From Gloeopeniophorella convolvens (Eukaryota > Basidiomycota > Agaricomycetes > Russulales), in assembly GCA_022496205.1 (NCBI GenBank), contig WTXD01000183.1:1-20251 (forward strand): a stretch of DNA of 20,251 bases, in the 5' to 3' direction. The notes under the pieces were generated by a model, which saw nothing but the letters and a program-made list of their open reading frames with translations, did not search any database and was not told the origin of the DNA. The translations under genes were made by a program, and so were the position numbers. Positions 1-8,351 of this stretch are shown here, piece by piece; the stretch's first letter is position 1; each line of letters opens with the position of its first letter.

Positions 1-510
1 TTTTGCGCCACGGACGAAAAAAAAACGAAGGTTCTTAGACTGGCAAGGAGAGAGGTGCTCAGTGACAGTGAAGAACGGACGCGGCGCGAGTAGAGACCTA
101 CTATATAGTACCTGGCAGGGAGAGAAAAGTGCTACATATGTAGGGGCTATGTAAGCACGCCCGCGGCACGCTCGATGAGCTCGCCCTGCCAGGGCCCAGG
201 GGATACCGCAGGCGGTCGCGGTCCGTGCCAGTCTAGGTCCCTAGCCTAGCTAGGACTCGCACTGTGAACACTGAGCAGTAACGATGACAGCCACAGAGAA
301 AATGAGAATGAGACCGCATGTTGCCCTCAGGCCCGCAACTACCGTGGCCACACGCATCGTATAGTGAACTATCGAACGTTGCCAGCTGAAACTACCGTGG
401 GTTCAAATTGACCGTTTGCCTGCGCACACTGGAGTTTGTCTAGGCTTGCTTATCCCCACCAGCTGGCTCGTGATTTCATTGGCTAGGACCACCGGCCCGG
501 GAACCGATCA

Positions 511-610
511 ACTTCTGACTTCGACAGACTTCGACTTGAAATCAGCTTCACGTAACTTCGAATAATGAAGTTGATGCGAAGTTGCGACTCGACTTCACTC
601 GACTTCACTC
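511..610. repeat. TTCGA-rich degenerate simple repeat
   Basis: This stretch is built from variants of GACTTCGA and GACTTCACTC. GACTTCGA occurs at 517-524 and 527-534, and GACTTCACTC is exactly tandem at 591-600 and 601-610. Opposite-sense copies (GAAGTTGATG, GAAGTTGCG) sit at about 567-586, so the block can partly fold on itself. A related AGTCGACTT/TTTGACTTTGAGTC block occurs at 3981-4015. I see no gene in bases 1-510, which hold only unique-looking AT/GC-mixed DNA with a short A run at 18-27. The block may be the edge of a mobile or low-complexity element, but no terminal repeats or target duplication were found. Confidence 0.6.
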
Positions 611-659
611 TGCGGCAACACTACTTCTTCCTGAAGATAGTGAGTGCATCCATGCAACC

Positions 660-935
660 ATGACTACTATGCTCCAAGCCCACTTGTATGATATGGAGCA
701 GTACGTAGTCACTGCCCCTGTCGTGAGTGCGACTTCGTTGGATAACCCAATGTTAGGCTGTTGGGTGCGTATTCTTACCACGTCGAAACCCTTGCAACGC
801 GCTCACAGAGCGTGGCGGAGGGCCCTGGATAACCAACTGCACGCGGAGGAGATGGCTTCCTTTGAGGAACTGTATAGGTATATGCCTATATTGAGGCACA
901 CGTGGTTCGCAAACCGACTACGTCTTTTCGTATGA
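660..935 (+). CDS. Unassigned 91-codon open frame
   Basis: An ATG at 660 opens 91 codons ending in TGA at 933-935. The frame is open further back to about 582, inside the TTCGA repeat. The predicted peptide has ordinary composition, with a hydrophilic helical stretch (AHRAWRRALDNQLHAEE) followed by an aromatic, basic end (LRHTWFANRLRLFV). I do not recognise a family. It lies upstream of, and in the same orientation as, the DUF3433 relic, but nothing shows that it is that protein's N-terminus. It could be a fragment of a transposon gene, a leftover exon, or chance. No intron signals clearly join it to its neighbours. Confidence 0.25.
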   Translation: MTTMLQAHLYDMEQYVVTAPVVSATSLDNPMLGCWVRILTTSKPLQRAHRAWRRALDNQLHAEEMASFEELYRYMPILRHTWFANRLRLFV

Positions 936-1243
936 TACGGAGGCTGCGCTGTTGATCATGATGCATGGACAGTGGCGCGAGTTCTTACTGATAGAACCAG
1001 GTCATAGCACCCATACCGTAATGTGAACTTGTGAAGTACCCAGATAAGCCAGACTTGAATATCTCTATCCTTGCTTCCGCCCCTCGCAGACAGGTGGTGA
1101 GTACTTCTAATCAGATATCCGTGGCAGACTATGGCAGGAAGTGTCTCGATGCTGCGAGTGTTTACCACGGGATGACATGTTAATTCTCACTGGGGATCAA
1201 CTCCTATATTGCATCACTTCTTGAACCAGTTATTTAGCTCTAG

Positions 1244-2727
1244 GTGACACGCCCATGCTGCCCCATCACCTCCCCGTCCTCACTGTGGGAGCAACAATTT
1301 TTCGATGCTATGAAACGCACAGACCCTCAATGGATAGCGGTCCCTCCGTCCCCGGCCCCTTCAATGGTCGATGGCGGCCATCTCTCGGGCAATGAACACC
1401 AACCTTTCCTTTTGCGCCGGATCATTGGCTTTGTATTGGTAACAGGCCTGGTTGTGCTGGCCTCGGCCGTCATTGTCATGGAGTATGTTGTGAACAATGT
1501 GCTTCACGGACTAGGTGAGTAGGTGCGATACATCGGATACCCGTTGCTAAGTTCCTTCAAGGTCCCGTGACGAGGTAGGGTGCTATAATACAACGTATCG
1601 CGGCCAGCGCCAAGCTGATTGCCCCGCGTAAGTGTCTCCGAATTGCAGCATTATGCCTAGGGCCTTCCCGCTGCTGCAATCGTCGGGTTTTCTACTGCGG
1701 TTTCGGGCGCCCTTGCATCGCTTGACTTCTCGCTTAAGCGTATTGAGCCATATCGTCAGTTGTCCAAGTGAGCGCTTACCTCAAAGTTGGGGTCTGTTGC
1801 CACGTTTGTTTACGTTCTATGGCAGGGGAAACGCCCCTGCTAATCATAGCCTCTTACTCGACTATCTGAGCGTGCCCACGATTTTCACAGTAAACAAGTC
1901 GTTCAAAAACGGCCATTATATCGTCATGACGAGGTTATTCATTCATTGAAATAATCGACAGAATCGCTGGCTCAACCTGTTCCAGCACCATCGCATCCCT
2001 GCTTTCATTGTTGCTCTCACCACTAGCATCCACAATCTTCACAGTTCGCTCATCACAGGTCGTTCACGATGTTCCCGTCAAGCTTGTGCAGGATGTGGGC
2101 TTTCCGGCCAACTGGGATGCTCTCATCCCGGCGTACAACGCGGTCAACGTTGCATCGTAATCCCAAGCCCCTTTTTCCCTCGACTTCACCCTCACAACAA
2201 GATCACACACAGGTCCATCTTCCTTTCAAACGGCTCCATGCTGCCATATGCTACATCTGAATGGGCGTTCCCAATGTTTGAAATTGATGAAGAAGCATTA
2301 CAACCTCACCAGTCATTGTTCAACACGACGCTCGAACTGACTATGACCGGTATCGTATCGGCAGCGAATTGTGAGGACACAAGTATCACATGGAGCTTCA
2401 ACAACTCGGTCGACGATGCGTATCCGTACAAGGCGGAAGCCGTTGGGAAGATCAGCGGTGCACGAATCGCCGAGAACTTTACGTGGGTCGTGTCTCTAAA
2501 CGCATACAAGTTCTTGGAGCTCATGAATTGAACTTCACGATAGAGGTTATGGTGGGACGCAATTGTACGTGCCTAGATGACAGGTTCTGCTAACCAGCTC
2601 AGCCGGTCACAGCGGTGTTACAATAGGACCGTTCAACAACGAGACCGATCCACGGCAGCCATTCGTCTTCAGCATGTTCACGCCTCTATCTGAACTCCCT
2701 CCTACTCTTGGCCCGCCCAACATCAGC
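1244..2727 (+). pseudogene. DUF3433-family membrane protein, 5' part (decayed)
   Basis: This is the N-terminal part of a fungal DUF3433 membrane protein of unknown function. A first membrane segment (RRIIGFVLVTGLVVLASAV) lies at about 1415-1480, and its exon ends at a GTGAGT donor at 1515. The family hallmark EPYRQLSK + GNAPANHSLLLDYL is rebuilt across a 58-nt intron (1768-1825). A second membrane segment (1990-2050, ending SPLASTIF) follows, then an ectodomain with NNS, NFT, NET and NIS glycosylation sequons and introns at 2157-2212 and 2565-2602 (38 nt, unusually short). Damage includes a TAG at 1658-1660 where the family has an aromatic residue, one surplus base near 1930-1945, and a frame change near 2505-2525. 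Homology fades after GPPNIS at about 2727. The start exon was not found; the frame at 1244 begins behind an AG acceptor. Family recognition is from memory of its motifs. Confidence 0.72.
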
Positions 2728-2870
2728 AAAAGAGCGAAAACAATACATGCACTTATATCCTCATATAAGGGGCAGATTCCCCAAAATACGAAAAAGGTTT
2801 ATCGTGACTACGACGATTTGAAAATGGCTTATAAGGGTAGCCTCGTTTTGGCCATCCAACGATAAGCATC

Positions 2871-2970
2871 ATGGCAGCTAGGACGGGACTTCTCATTCTC
2901 ATGGCAGTGAGGATGGTGCTTTTTGTTCTTATAGCAGTAAGAATGGAATTCATCATTCTCATGGTAGTAT
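2871..2970. repeat. 30-bp tandem repeat (three units plus a partial)
   Basis: Units start at 2871, 2901 and 2931, with a partial fourth at 2961. Each begins ATGGCAGT/ATAGCAGT-like and ends TTCTCATTCTC or a close variant. Because 30 is a multiple of three, every frame gives a decapeptide repeat. The frame starting at 2871 gives MAARTGLLIL, MAVRMVLFVL and IAVRMEFIIL; another + frame gives HSHGS-type units but has a stop in unit 1. Units are about 60-70% identical, so the array is old. No flanking gene clearly uses it. Confidence 0.7.
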
Positions 2971-2997
2971 GGTACATCAGTCACCCTCCTGCCCTCT

Positions 2998-3436
2998 GTG
3001 CCACCGCTTCTCCTTGTTCATCTGCAATGCGCTCGTGGTGCCTATCGTGGCGCGTTCGTGGGCCTCAGCGCACCGACACCCGTCCAGGCATCCACGTGGT
3101 CGCCTGTGCTCGTAGGGTGCGACGTCGTTGGTATCGTGAGGGACGGGTAGAGGCGAAACACTCACATTCGGTATCCCACGCTTGCGTAGCTGCTCGACGT
3201 GCGGTGCGCACGGGAAGCATGTGGGTACATGCATGCTGGTGCTTGCACTGACGCACGAGCCCGCATTGCAGATGCATGATGTGCTCGCGGCACTGCAGGC
3301 GCCGGCATTCAACAGTGTCAACAGGGATGCACAGGCGCACGCATTACGCACATGCTGCAACGCTGTGCAGTGCTCAGCTGGCCTGGTCGAGAGCGTGAGG
3401 AAGCACACTGTCAGCAACTGGGAATGTTATCACTGA
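2998..3436 (+). other. Unassigned open frames, possibly a broken gene
   Basis: Two + strand frames look protein-like. The first runs about 2998-3148 (contains ARGAYRGAFVGLSAPTPVQ). The second runs to a stop at 3434-3436 (contains ALQMHDVLAALQAPAFNSV). A GTGAGG donor at about 3137 and a TAG acceptor at about 3187 could join them, but the join does not keep frame cleanly. The - strand also has a long open frame over 2977-3417 with many cysteines. I cannot tell which strand, if either, was coding, and I recognise no family. From 3437 to 3980 the DNA is purine-rich on the + strand, with short open frames only. Confidence 0.2.
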
Positions 3437-3943
3437 GAAAACAGCAGGCATACATCATGATACATTGAGGCTCTTGGGCGAGTAAGGTGACCACAGCGTG
3501 TACTACAACGGGGTTGACAGCACTGCGCAGAGGTACAGAAGGGAGGAGAACACAAGGGAGATCCCTACAAAGAGTTTAGGCTACGAGAACCTTGGCTGCT
3601 GCAGGTCATGCTTGAGAGGGCAGGTAACAAAACTAAGGGAGAAAGTAATCATGTGTGGCATAGCAATAGATATAAGCAGCAAGCATGGCGAGGCAAGAGC
3701 GGGCACGACAAGAACAAGAGCTTTAGTGAGCTAGCCATAAAGAGATATCAGAAGGGGGACCAGGTTGACCAGAGCAGGTCGGGGTTCCAGGGAGGGAGAG
3801 AGTAACCAAGATCATCCAGATTCCGGTTATCCGAGGAGGTCAGCAAGAGGGAAGAGACTGACGTGGTGGAGGAGCGGGAACAAGAGTGATTTGATGGGGT
3901 GAAGCAAGGCGACGCGCGTCGTCCTTCCAATTCCGGTCAGGAC

Positions 3944-4015
3944 CGGTTACCGGTTACCGATGTCACCTGTACTAGTACGTGGAAGTCGACTTGGAGTCGA
4001 CTTTGACTTTGAGTC
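3944..4015. repeat. Short simple repeats (GGTTACC and AGTCGACTT types)
   Basis: ACCGGTTACCGGTTACCG near 3950 is a 7-bp unit repeated about two and a half times and is partly palindromic. It is followed at 3981-4015 by GGAAGTCGACTTGGAGTCGA and TTTGACTTTGAGTC, which resemble the TTCGA-rich block at 511-610. This may mark the edge of the repeat-rich part of the insertion. Confidence 0.45.
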
Positions 4016-4079
4016 TGTTCAGTGCCACCTTGAGTCGCCTGCAGGCGAGCCCCTCATAGGTTCACTCCCGCTACAGTTA

Positions 4080-4230
4080 AACCTGTCATAACCCATACCC
4101 GTGATAAGCCATAACCTGCAATAACCCATATCGGTCCACGAAAACACAGATTTAGGCCCACCGGTGCCTCCCAAACCCCATAACCTGTCATAACCCATAG
4201 CTTTGGGCTTCCACCGAGGGCTATGGGTTA
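4080..4230. repeat. CATAACC repeat cluster with 18-bp direct repeat and hairpin
   Basis: AACCTGTCATAACCCATA is present exactly at 4080-4097 and 4182-4199, 102 bp apart. Further partial copies (CATAACCTG, AATAACCCAT) lie between about 4105 and 4130. The second copy runs into a perfect 11-bp inverted repeat: TAACCCATAGC at 4191-4201 and GCTATGGGTTA at 4220-4230, around an 18-nt loop. The words resemble the fungal telomere unit TAACCC but are not a telomere array, being always embedded in CATAACCxxx. The cluster is immediately left of the GC-rich repeat block. Confidence 0.75.
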
Positions 4231-4259
4231 AGACAAGTTTGACTGTAAGTACCCCACCC

Positions 4260-5300
4260 ATCCGACTCGAGAGGCGCTGTGGCGATGCGGCCGCGACGTG
4301 GCGCGGCAATCGCGCGCCTGCGTCACACTCGAATCCCCTGCCGCAACACCTCTTCCGCGGCGACGCATTCAAGCCGGGGCGCGATGACGCGCGCCTCTCG
4401 ACAATACCGCTGCACTCGTCAGAGCGCAGCCCCAAAGCACAGACCGAGGGTGTCGCCACCCTCGTGTCGCACCCAACCTTTCCGCCGCTGGACGTGCACC
4501 CCTCGACAACGCTACGCTCGGCGGAGCACAGCCTCAAGGCCACGACCGGGGACAGTGACCCCGCCCTTGTGTCGCACTCACCGCGTCCGCCATCACGCCA
4601 TGGTGCGCCCGGCACCTCCGACTTGCATACGCGCTCCCTCAAGCTGTATCCGAGGCCCCCGCCGCTGCCACATATCGCGCCCGGCACCGTCATTCCGAAC
4701 GGCGCCGCCGCCGACGCGCACATCACCGCGCTGCCATGCTCGACAGATTGCAGCTCACCCGACTTCGACACGTGCGGCGTCGGGCGCTGCGCCGAAACGG
4801 GCTCTCTAACGAGCACGGCTTCGCTCTCCAGGCCGGGGGCGGCGTACCCGTCCTCGTGTCGCGCTCGCACCCCCGGCACCTCACCTCCACGCGCATGGCG
4901 CTCCCCTGCGTGCCGACGTGCGCTGCATCCTGACGCCACCGTGCCCTGGCGGGCACGACCACATCATTACCACCGCCCTCACGCTGCCGACTTCTCGCGC
5001 CGGCGCGGACAGGAACTGGCATGCGAATGCGCGCCCCGCCACCGCCACGTCGCGGATCGTACCGCGCAGCGGGGCCTCGGCGGAGCACGTTGACGCGCAC
5101 TCCACGACGACAACGCTGTGCTCGGCTGAACGCGGCCCTACTCCCTCGACCACGGGCGGCGCCGACTTCGCACCCGACCCGCCAGCCCCGCTGCCATGCC
5201 CTAGTGCGCGCGATACCACCTCAGCAGCCGCAGGCGGCGACACGCGCGGCCCCAAGTCACCACCGCGCCCTGACGGGCGCGGCATCATTCTCCCAATTTT
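4260..5300. repeat. GC-rich degenerate repeat block, copy 1
   Basis: Recurring words show a degenerate period of about 105 nt. GTGTCGCAC recurs at 4464 and 4569 with a related CGTGTCGCGC near 4855. The CTCGGCGGAGCACAG type recurs at about 4420, 4520, 5072 and 5118. Translated on the - strand, the units give repeated CDTR...SAERS.VVE-type peptides; on the + strand they give SSERSP/SAEHS/SAERG followed by VSHP/VSHS. Several long open frames on both strands result from GC bias and the repeat and are not treated as genes. Bases about 5300-5440 continue as GC-rich unique-looking DNA. A related block lies at 7680-8351. Confidence 0.6.
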
Positions 5301-5494
5301 TATGCCACCGTGCTTCAACGGGCATGGTTACATTGACCCGGAGGGAGGCAGCAGCCCCGTCTCCCATTTGAACTCGAGCGGCAGCGGCCGCATCCCGGTG
5401 CACCCGCCGCTAGTTGCCCCGCCACTGCGCGCACAGCACGCCCTCCTCGAACGCACGCGCCGACGCGCAGACACTCCTCCACGCTTCCGGCCAA

Positions 5495-5698
5495 ATGGTG
5501 CTGCCGACGACGAGCTTGCAGATGAAGAGTGAAGAAGCGGACCCAGACTCAGATGAAGGCGTGCGCGAGGGGGCGGGAGAGAGTGAAGGCAGTGATGATG
5601 GTGTCGAGGGCGATAGTGATGAGGGCGACGACGACGACGATATGGACGTTCACAGCGATGATCTGTATGCTCATGCAGTCTGCTCAGGTGCCTATTAA
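5495..5698 (+). CDS. Short acidic open frame, unassigned
   Basis: An ATG at 5495 begins 67 codons ending in TAA at 5696-5698; the frame is open back to about 5414. After a short ordinary start (MVLPTTSLQMKSEE) the peptide becomes strongly acidic, with many D/E/S/G residues and a DEGDDDDDMD run, ending in DLYAHAVCSGAY. This could be the tail exon of a nuclear protein carried within the insertion, or only a purine-rich repeat read in one frame. No domain is recognisable. From 5699 to about 6021 I see AT-richer DNA with no supported feature. Confidence 0.25.
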   Translation: MVLPTTSLQMKSEEADPDSDEGVREGAGESEGSDDGVEGDSDEGDDDDDMDVHSDDLYAHAVCSGAY

Positions 5699-6021
5699 TA
5701 CTATCAAAATACACTCTTCTAATGCTCCAGTGCGACTGATCTCCACACAACACCGATTATAATTTGCTACAAGGTTTATCTTATATACCACAAAGGTTGC
5801 CAATCTCAATCTTACTTAGGCGGGTCATTGTCAATTGGCACCGTGCGCACGCTCAATATTGCAAAGGCCCGTCCTTGATCCGACGGGGCTGGCAAATCCG
5901 GATGTCCAGAGCCATGCTGGTGCCCAATCGCCCCATGACTCTATATGGCAGTATAGGCCCGGTCCACCGTCGGACCGTTTCGGAAACCCCCGAAAGGACC
6001 GGCCGTCGTTCCGGACTTTTG

Positions 6022-7100
6022 CTGATGAACCTCACCGTTGTATTCTGCAACCCGACCGTAGGCACACAGTTGGCTAGCGCTATGTTCGACGCGAACTCTC
6101 GAATGGTTGTGCCGGGATCTGTGCGACCAGTGATAGGCACGTCCGTGACGCCCCTCGAACTCATGAATGGCACGGCAGCTGCGTTCAATGGATACTCTTT
6201 CGACACCTCGAAATACGGGTATATAGTCGGTAAGCGCCGGTTTGTGTATTATCTACGTGCCTTCGAGAACCTGCCTCTGCAGCGGCAAGGAAACAGGCGA
6301 CCCAGTTCGGGGTGGAGTCAATTATGTATCAAGTAAGTACATCTTGAATGCAAGCCTTGCGCGCACTTATGCTCGAAAGGCTGCATTGAGCTATCCAGGA
6401 GGGTTATCTCAAGCATTCGCCGATCACGTCATATTCCAACTAAGTATGTCGCAAGGAGTCTTGAGTGCCGATCTCTGACCATCTTCCACAGCAAACGACA
6501 TCTATCAAACGGTGTGTTGTCTCATACAGCGCTTAGTTTCAGTGTCTACCCTCGTTTATACCCACTACAGTACATGTCGCTGACAGCTCTGGGGACGTAC
6601 TGGAACACTTCTGCGCCCGAGCAGGCGCGAATCACCGCATCTGTTGCGTATGTTGAAAACATGCTCTTTATGTCGCATGTCTCGTCTATCGTATACGCGG
6701 CGGCACTGATCTTGTTAGCTATCGCCGTCGTTGCTGTGTTGCTCGGGCATTGGGGGTCATGGCACATCCAATTCCGCATGGCTCCACACACGATGGCAGG
6801 GCAGGGCATGCTACTTGCAGGAGGCTCTGATGTCGCACGCATGCTTGATGATCCGAACATGACGCGACGGGAGATTAAAGCGGTATTACGCAAGCATTAC
6901 TGGGCTCTTGTCGATGGAAAAGTTCGAGTTGACGATGGCGCCGCGGCGTTTCAAGCGCAGCAAGACAGTGAGACGAGCGAGATGATGGATGGTTCGGACG
7001 CTACGGCCCAGGTGAGGAAAATTGCCCACAACTTTCGGTTACTAACGCCAGTGTACAGTTATTACATCGACCGAGGGGTGATTTTGATATCACGGCTTGA
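6022..7100 (+). pseudogene. DUF3433-family membrane protein, 3' part
   Basis: This is the rest of the ectodomain, the last membrane segment and the cytosolic tail. Exons are to 6229, 6283-6332, 6380-6443, 6492-about 6511, about 6543-7011 and 7059-7100 (TGA). They splice through introns of 53, 47, 48 and 47 nt with good donors (GTAAGC, GTAAGT, GTATGT, GTGAGG). Spliced pieces include RKQATQFGVESIMYQ + AALSYPGGLSQAFADH + NDIYQT, matching the family's C-terminal ectodomain. The membrane segment YAAALILLAIAVVAVLLGHW is at about 6695-6755, followed by a basic then acidic tail. TACTAAC-like branch DNA (7039-7045) precedes the last acceptor. Near 6512-6543 the frame changes and the only possible intron is 31 nt, too short, so I treat this as damage. 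It has the same orientation and domain order as the 5' part across the insertion. Confidence 0.68.
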
Positions 7101-7680
7101 GCCTCGTGGCCTGAGGGTGGGGCTGTCTGTTGGTTGGAGTACAAGTCGCGCTCCGTTCGGACTTCCGACCGGGCCGCGCTGTTCACTCCCACTTGCACCT
7201 TGCTCTACCCTTTCCTCCCCAGTCCTCGCATCTAAGAACCGACCCCAGCTTCAGCCTCCACTGTATAAATACCTGCAGAAAAATTATGCAACTACCGACG
7301 AAGATATGACGAGCGCGTCGTCACTTTATGTACGTTTATGTTGTAACTTGTGTCCGGCCATTCGAGCCCCAGTTCCCGAAACCTCTTGTGATTATTGGCA
7401 TTTCCACTTTCCGCATGGTCCCCTCCTCCTGCGCTCCCTTCGTTCGCTCTCCCTCACTCGATTTTTTCTTCGCGCCGCTGCGCGTCCTCGTTCTGAGCCT
7501 ATCCGAATGTCACCATTGTTCCCATGTCTGCCCCGAACGACTGATGAGAGCGGACAACTCGTGTGCCTGTGTACCAACAAGCCGATGTGGGTCACGTAAT
7601 TTTGATCGAGGAGATGTTGATAAACGCTAGCCCTATGTTATTGACAAGTTATCGTCATCCTCACATTCAACTCGCCACCT
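7101..7680. other. Intergenic DNA after the DUF3433 relic
   Basis: No gene is supported here. The stretch is pyrimidine-rich around 7420-7500. The only signal is a TATA-like box at 7264-7271 (see separate entry). Confidence 0.5.
7264..7271 (+). promoter_or_regulatory. TATA-like box TATAAATA
   Basis: TATAAATA lies 35 bp before an ATG at 7306. Eight codons later that ATG reaches a GTACGT donor-like hexamer (about 7330). This could be the promoter and tiny first exon of a lost gene whose body was replaced by the GC-rich repeat block. It could equally be chance, and no downstream exon was found. Confidence 0.22.
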
Positions 7681-8351
7681 CCGCCGCTGTGCTGCCGTGC
7701 GCGTGTCGCCTCGTGCGCCGTCGACCGCCGCGTTGGACCGCCACCCCCACGCCCCGACAAATAACAAGCTTACGCACAGGCATGCGTGTCATTGGACTAC
7801 TGTCGTTGCATTCCGGCGAGCGGTCCCCCCTCAAACCGGCGAGAGACGACGCGCGCAGTCCCGCAGCGCGTCCCTCGGCCTCCAACCGCGCCTCCGAGAT
7901 GCACGCAGCCTTACTTGCACGGCTGAAAATGCTGACATGCAGGTTGGGCGCGACCGACTCTGATTTGGATCAAGACGGCACCTATGCCTGCTGCCACCCG
8001 AGTTGCTTCCGCCGTACCCAATGCTACCCATGTAACTACGTCTTCGCCAGGAACGACGTCGGCGGTGCCTTGAGACATCGCAACCGTACGATCATGCGCG
8101 ATCGCGCGCGACATGGTGTTCAGTTCGCCGCGCTCTGGTGAGTACGGCCACGTCCTTACAGCCGAGCGTGGCACCACCACCACCATCCTCACGTCTCCGT
8201 CGCCTCGCGCAGACGTAGACACGAACCGGCGCGCAGCGGTGCACCACGAGCGTGGCTCCATTCCGGACGAAGGATGGTGGACCCGTCGTCGTGTCGCATT
8301 CGACTCTCCCTGCCACTACACGCGGCACATGCAATGCGAACGAGGCCAACG
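7680..8351. repeat. GC-rich degenerate repeat block, copy 2
   Basis: This block shares recurring words with 4260-5300: GTGTCGCATTC at 8291, GGCGAGCGGTCCCCC near 7816, GAGTACGGCCACG near 8139 and GCCGAGCGTGGCACC near 8162. It also shares the translated motifs SGERSP, AERGTTTT and, on the - strand, GRVECDTT. One + frame contains cysteine and histidine pairs (CCHPSCFRR...CYPCNYVFARND) that loosely resemble a zinc finger, but it is not conserved in copy 1. The block ends where REV1 homology begins, at about 8352. Confidence 0.5.

Larger units (their letters stand above)
2728..6021. other. About 3.3-kb insertion splitting the DUF3433 gene
   Basis: The ectodomain reading frame stops resembling DUF3433 at about 2727 and resumes at about 6022 with NLTVVFCNPTVG, the expected next part of the same domain. 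The DNA between does not look like an intron: it is far longer than all other introns here (38-77 nt) and is composite, with a 30-bp tandem repeat, CATAACC repeats, a GC-rich degenerate repeat and an acidic open frame. A 10-bp word, AAGGTTTATC, occurs at 2794-2803 and 5771-5780 and could be a target duplication, but I see no inverted termini, so the exact boundaries and element type are unknown. Confidence 0.55.

Noticed and set aside
2977..3417. Cysteine-rich - strand open frame that loosely recalls small secreted proteins such as CFEM
   Set aside because: It lacks a signal peptide and a plausible ATG, the cysteine spacing does not fit CFEM, and the + strand frames over the same DNA look equally likely.
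4080..4230. Interstitial telomere array
   Set aside because: TAACCC occurs only within CATAACC words with other spacers; there are no consecutive TTAGGG/CCCTAA units.
4019..5318. Several long open frames on both strands in the GC-rich repeat block
   Set aside because: They overlap each other on opposite strands and follow the repeat period, so repeat structure and GC bias explain them.
7911..8141. Zinc-finger-like Cys/His pattern (CCHPSCFRR...CNYVFARND)
   Set aside because: Spacing does not match a C2H2 finger exactly and the pattern is not kept in the other repeat block.
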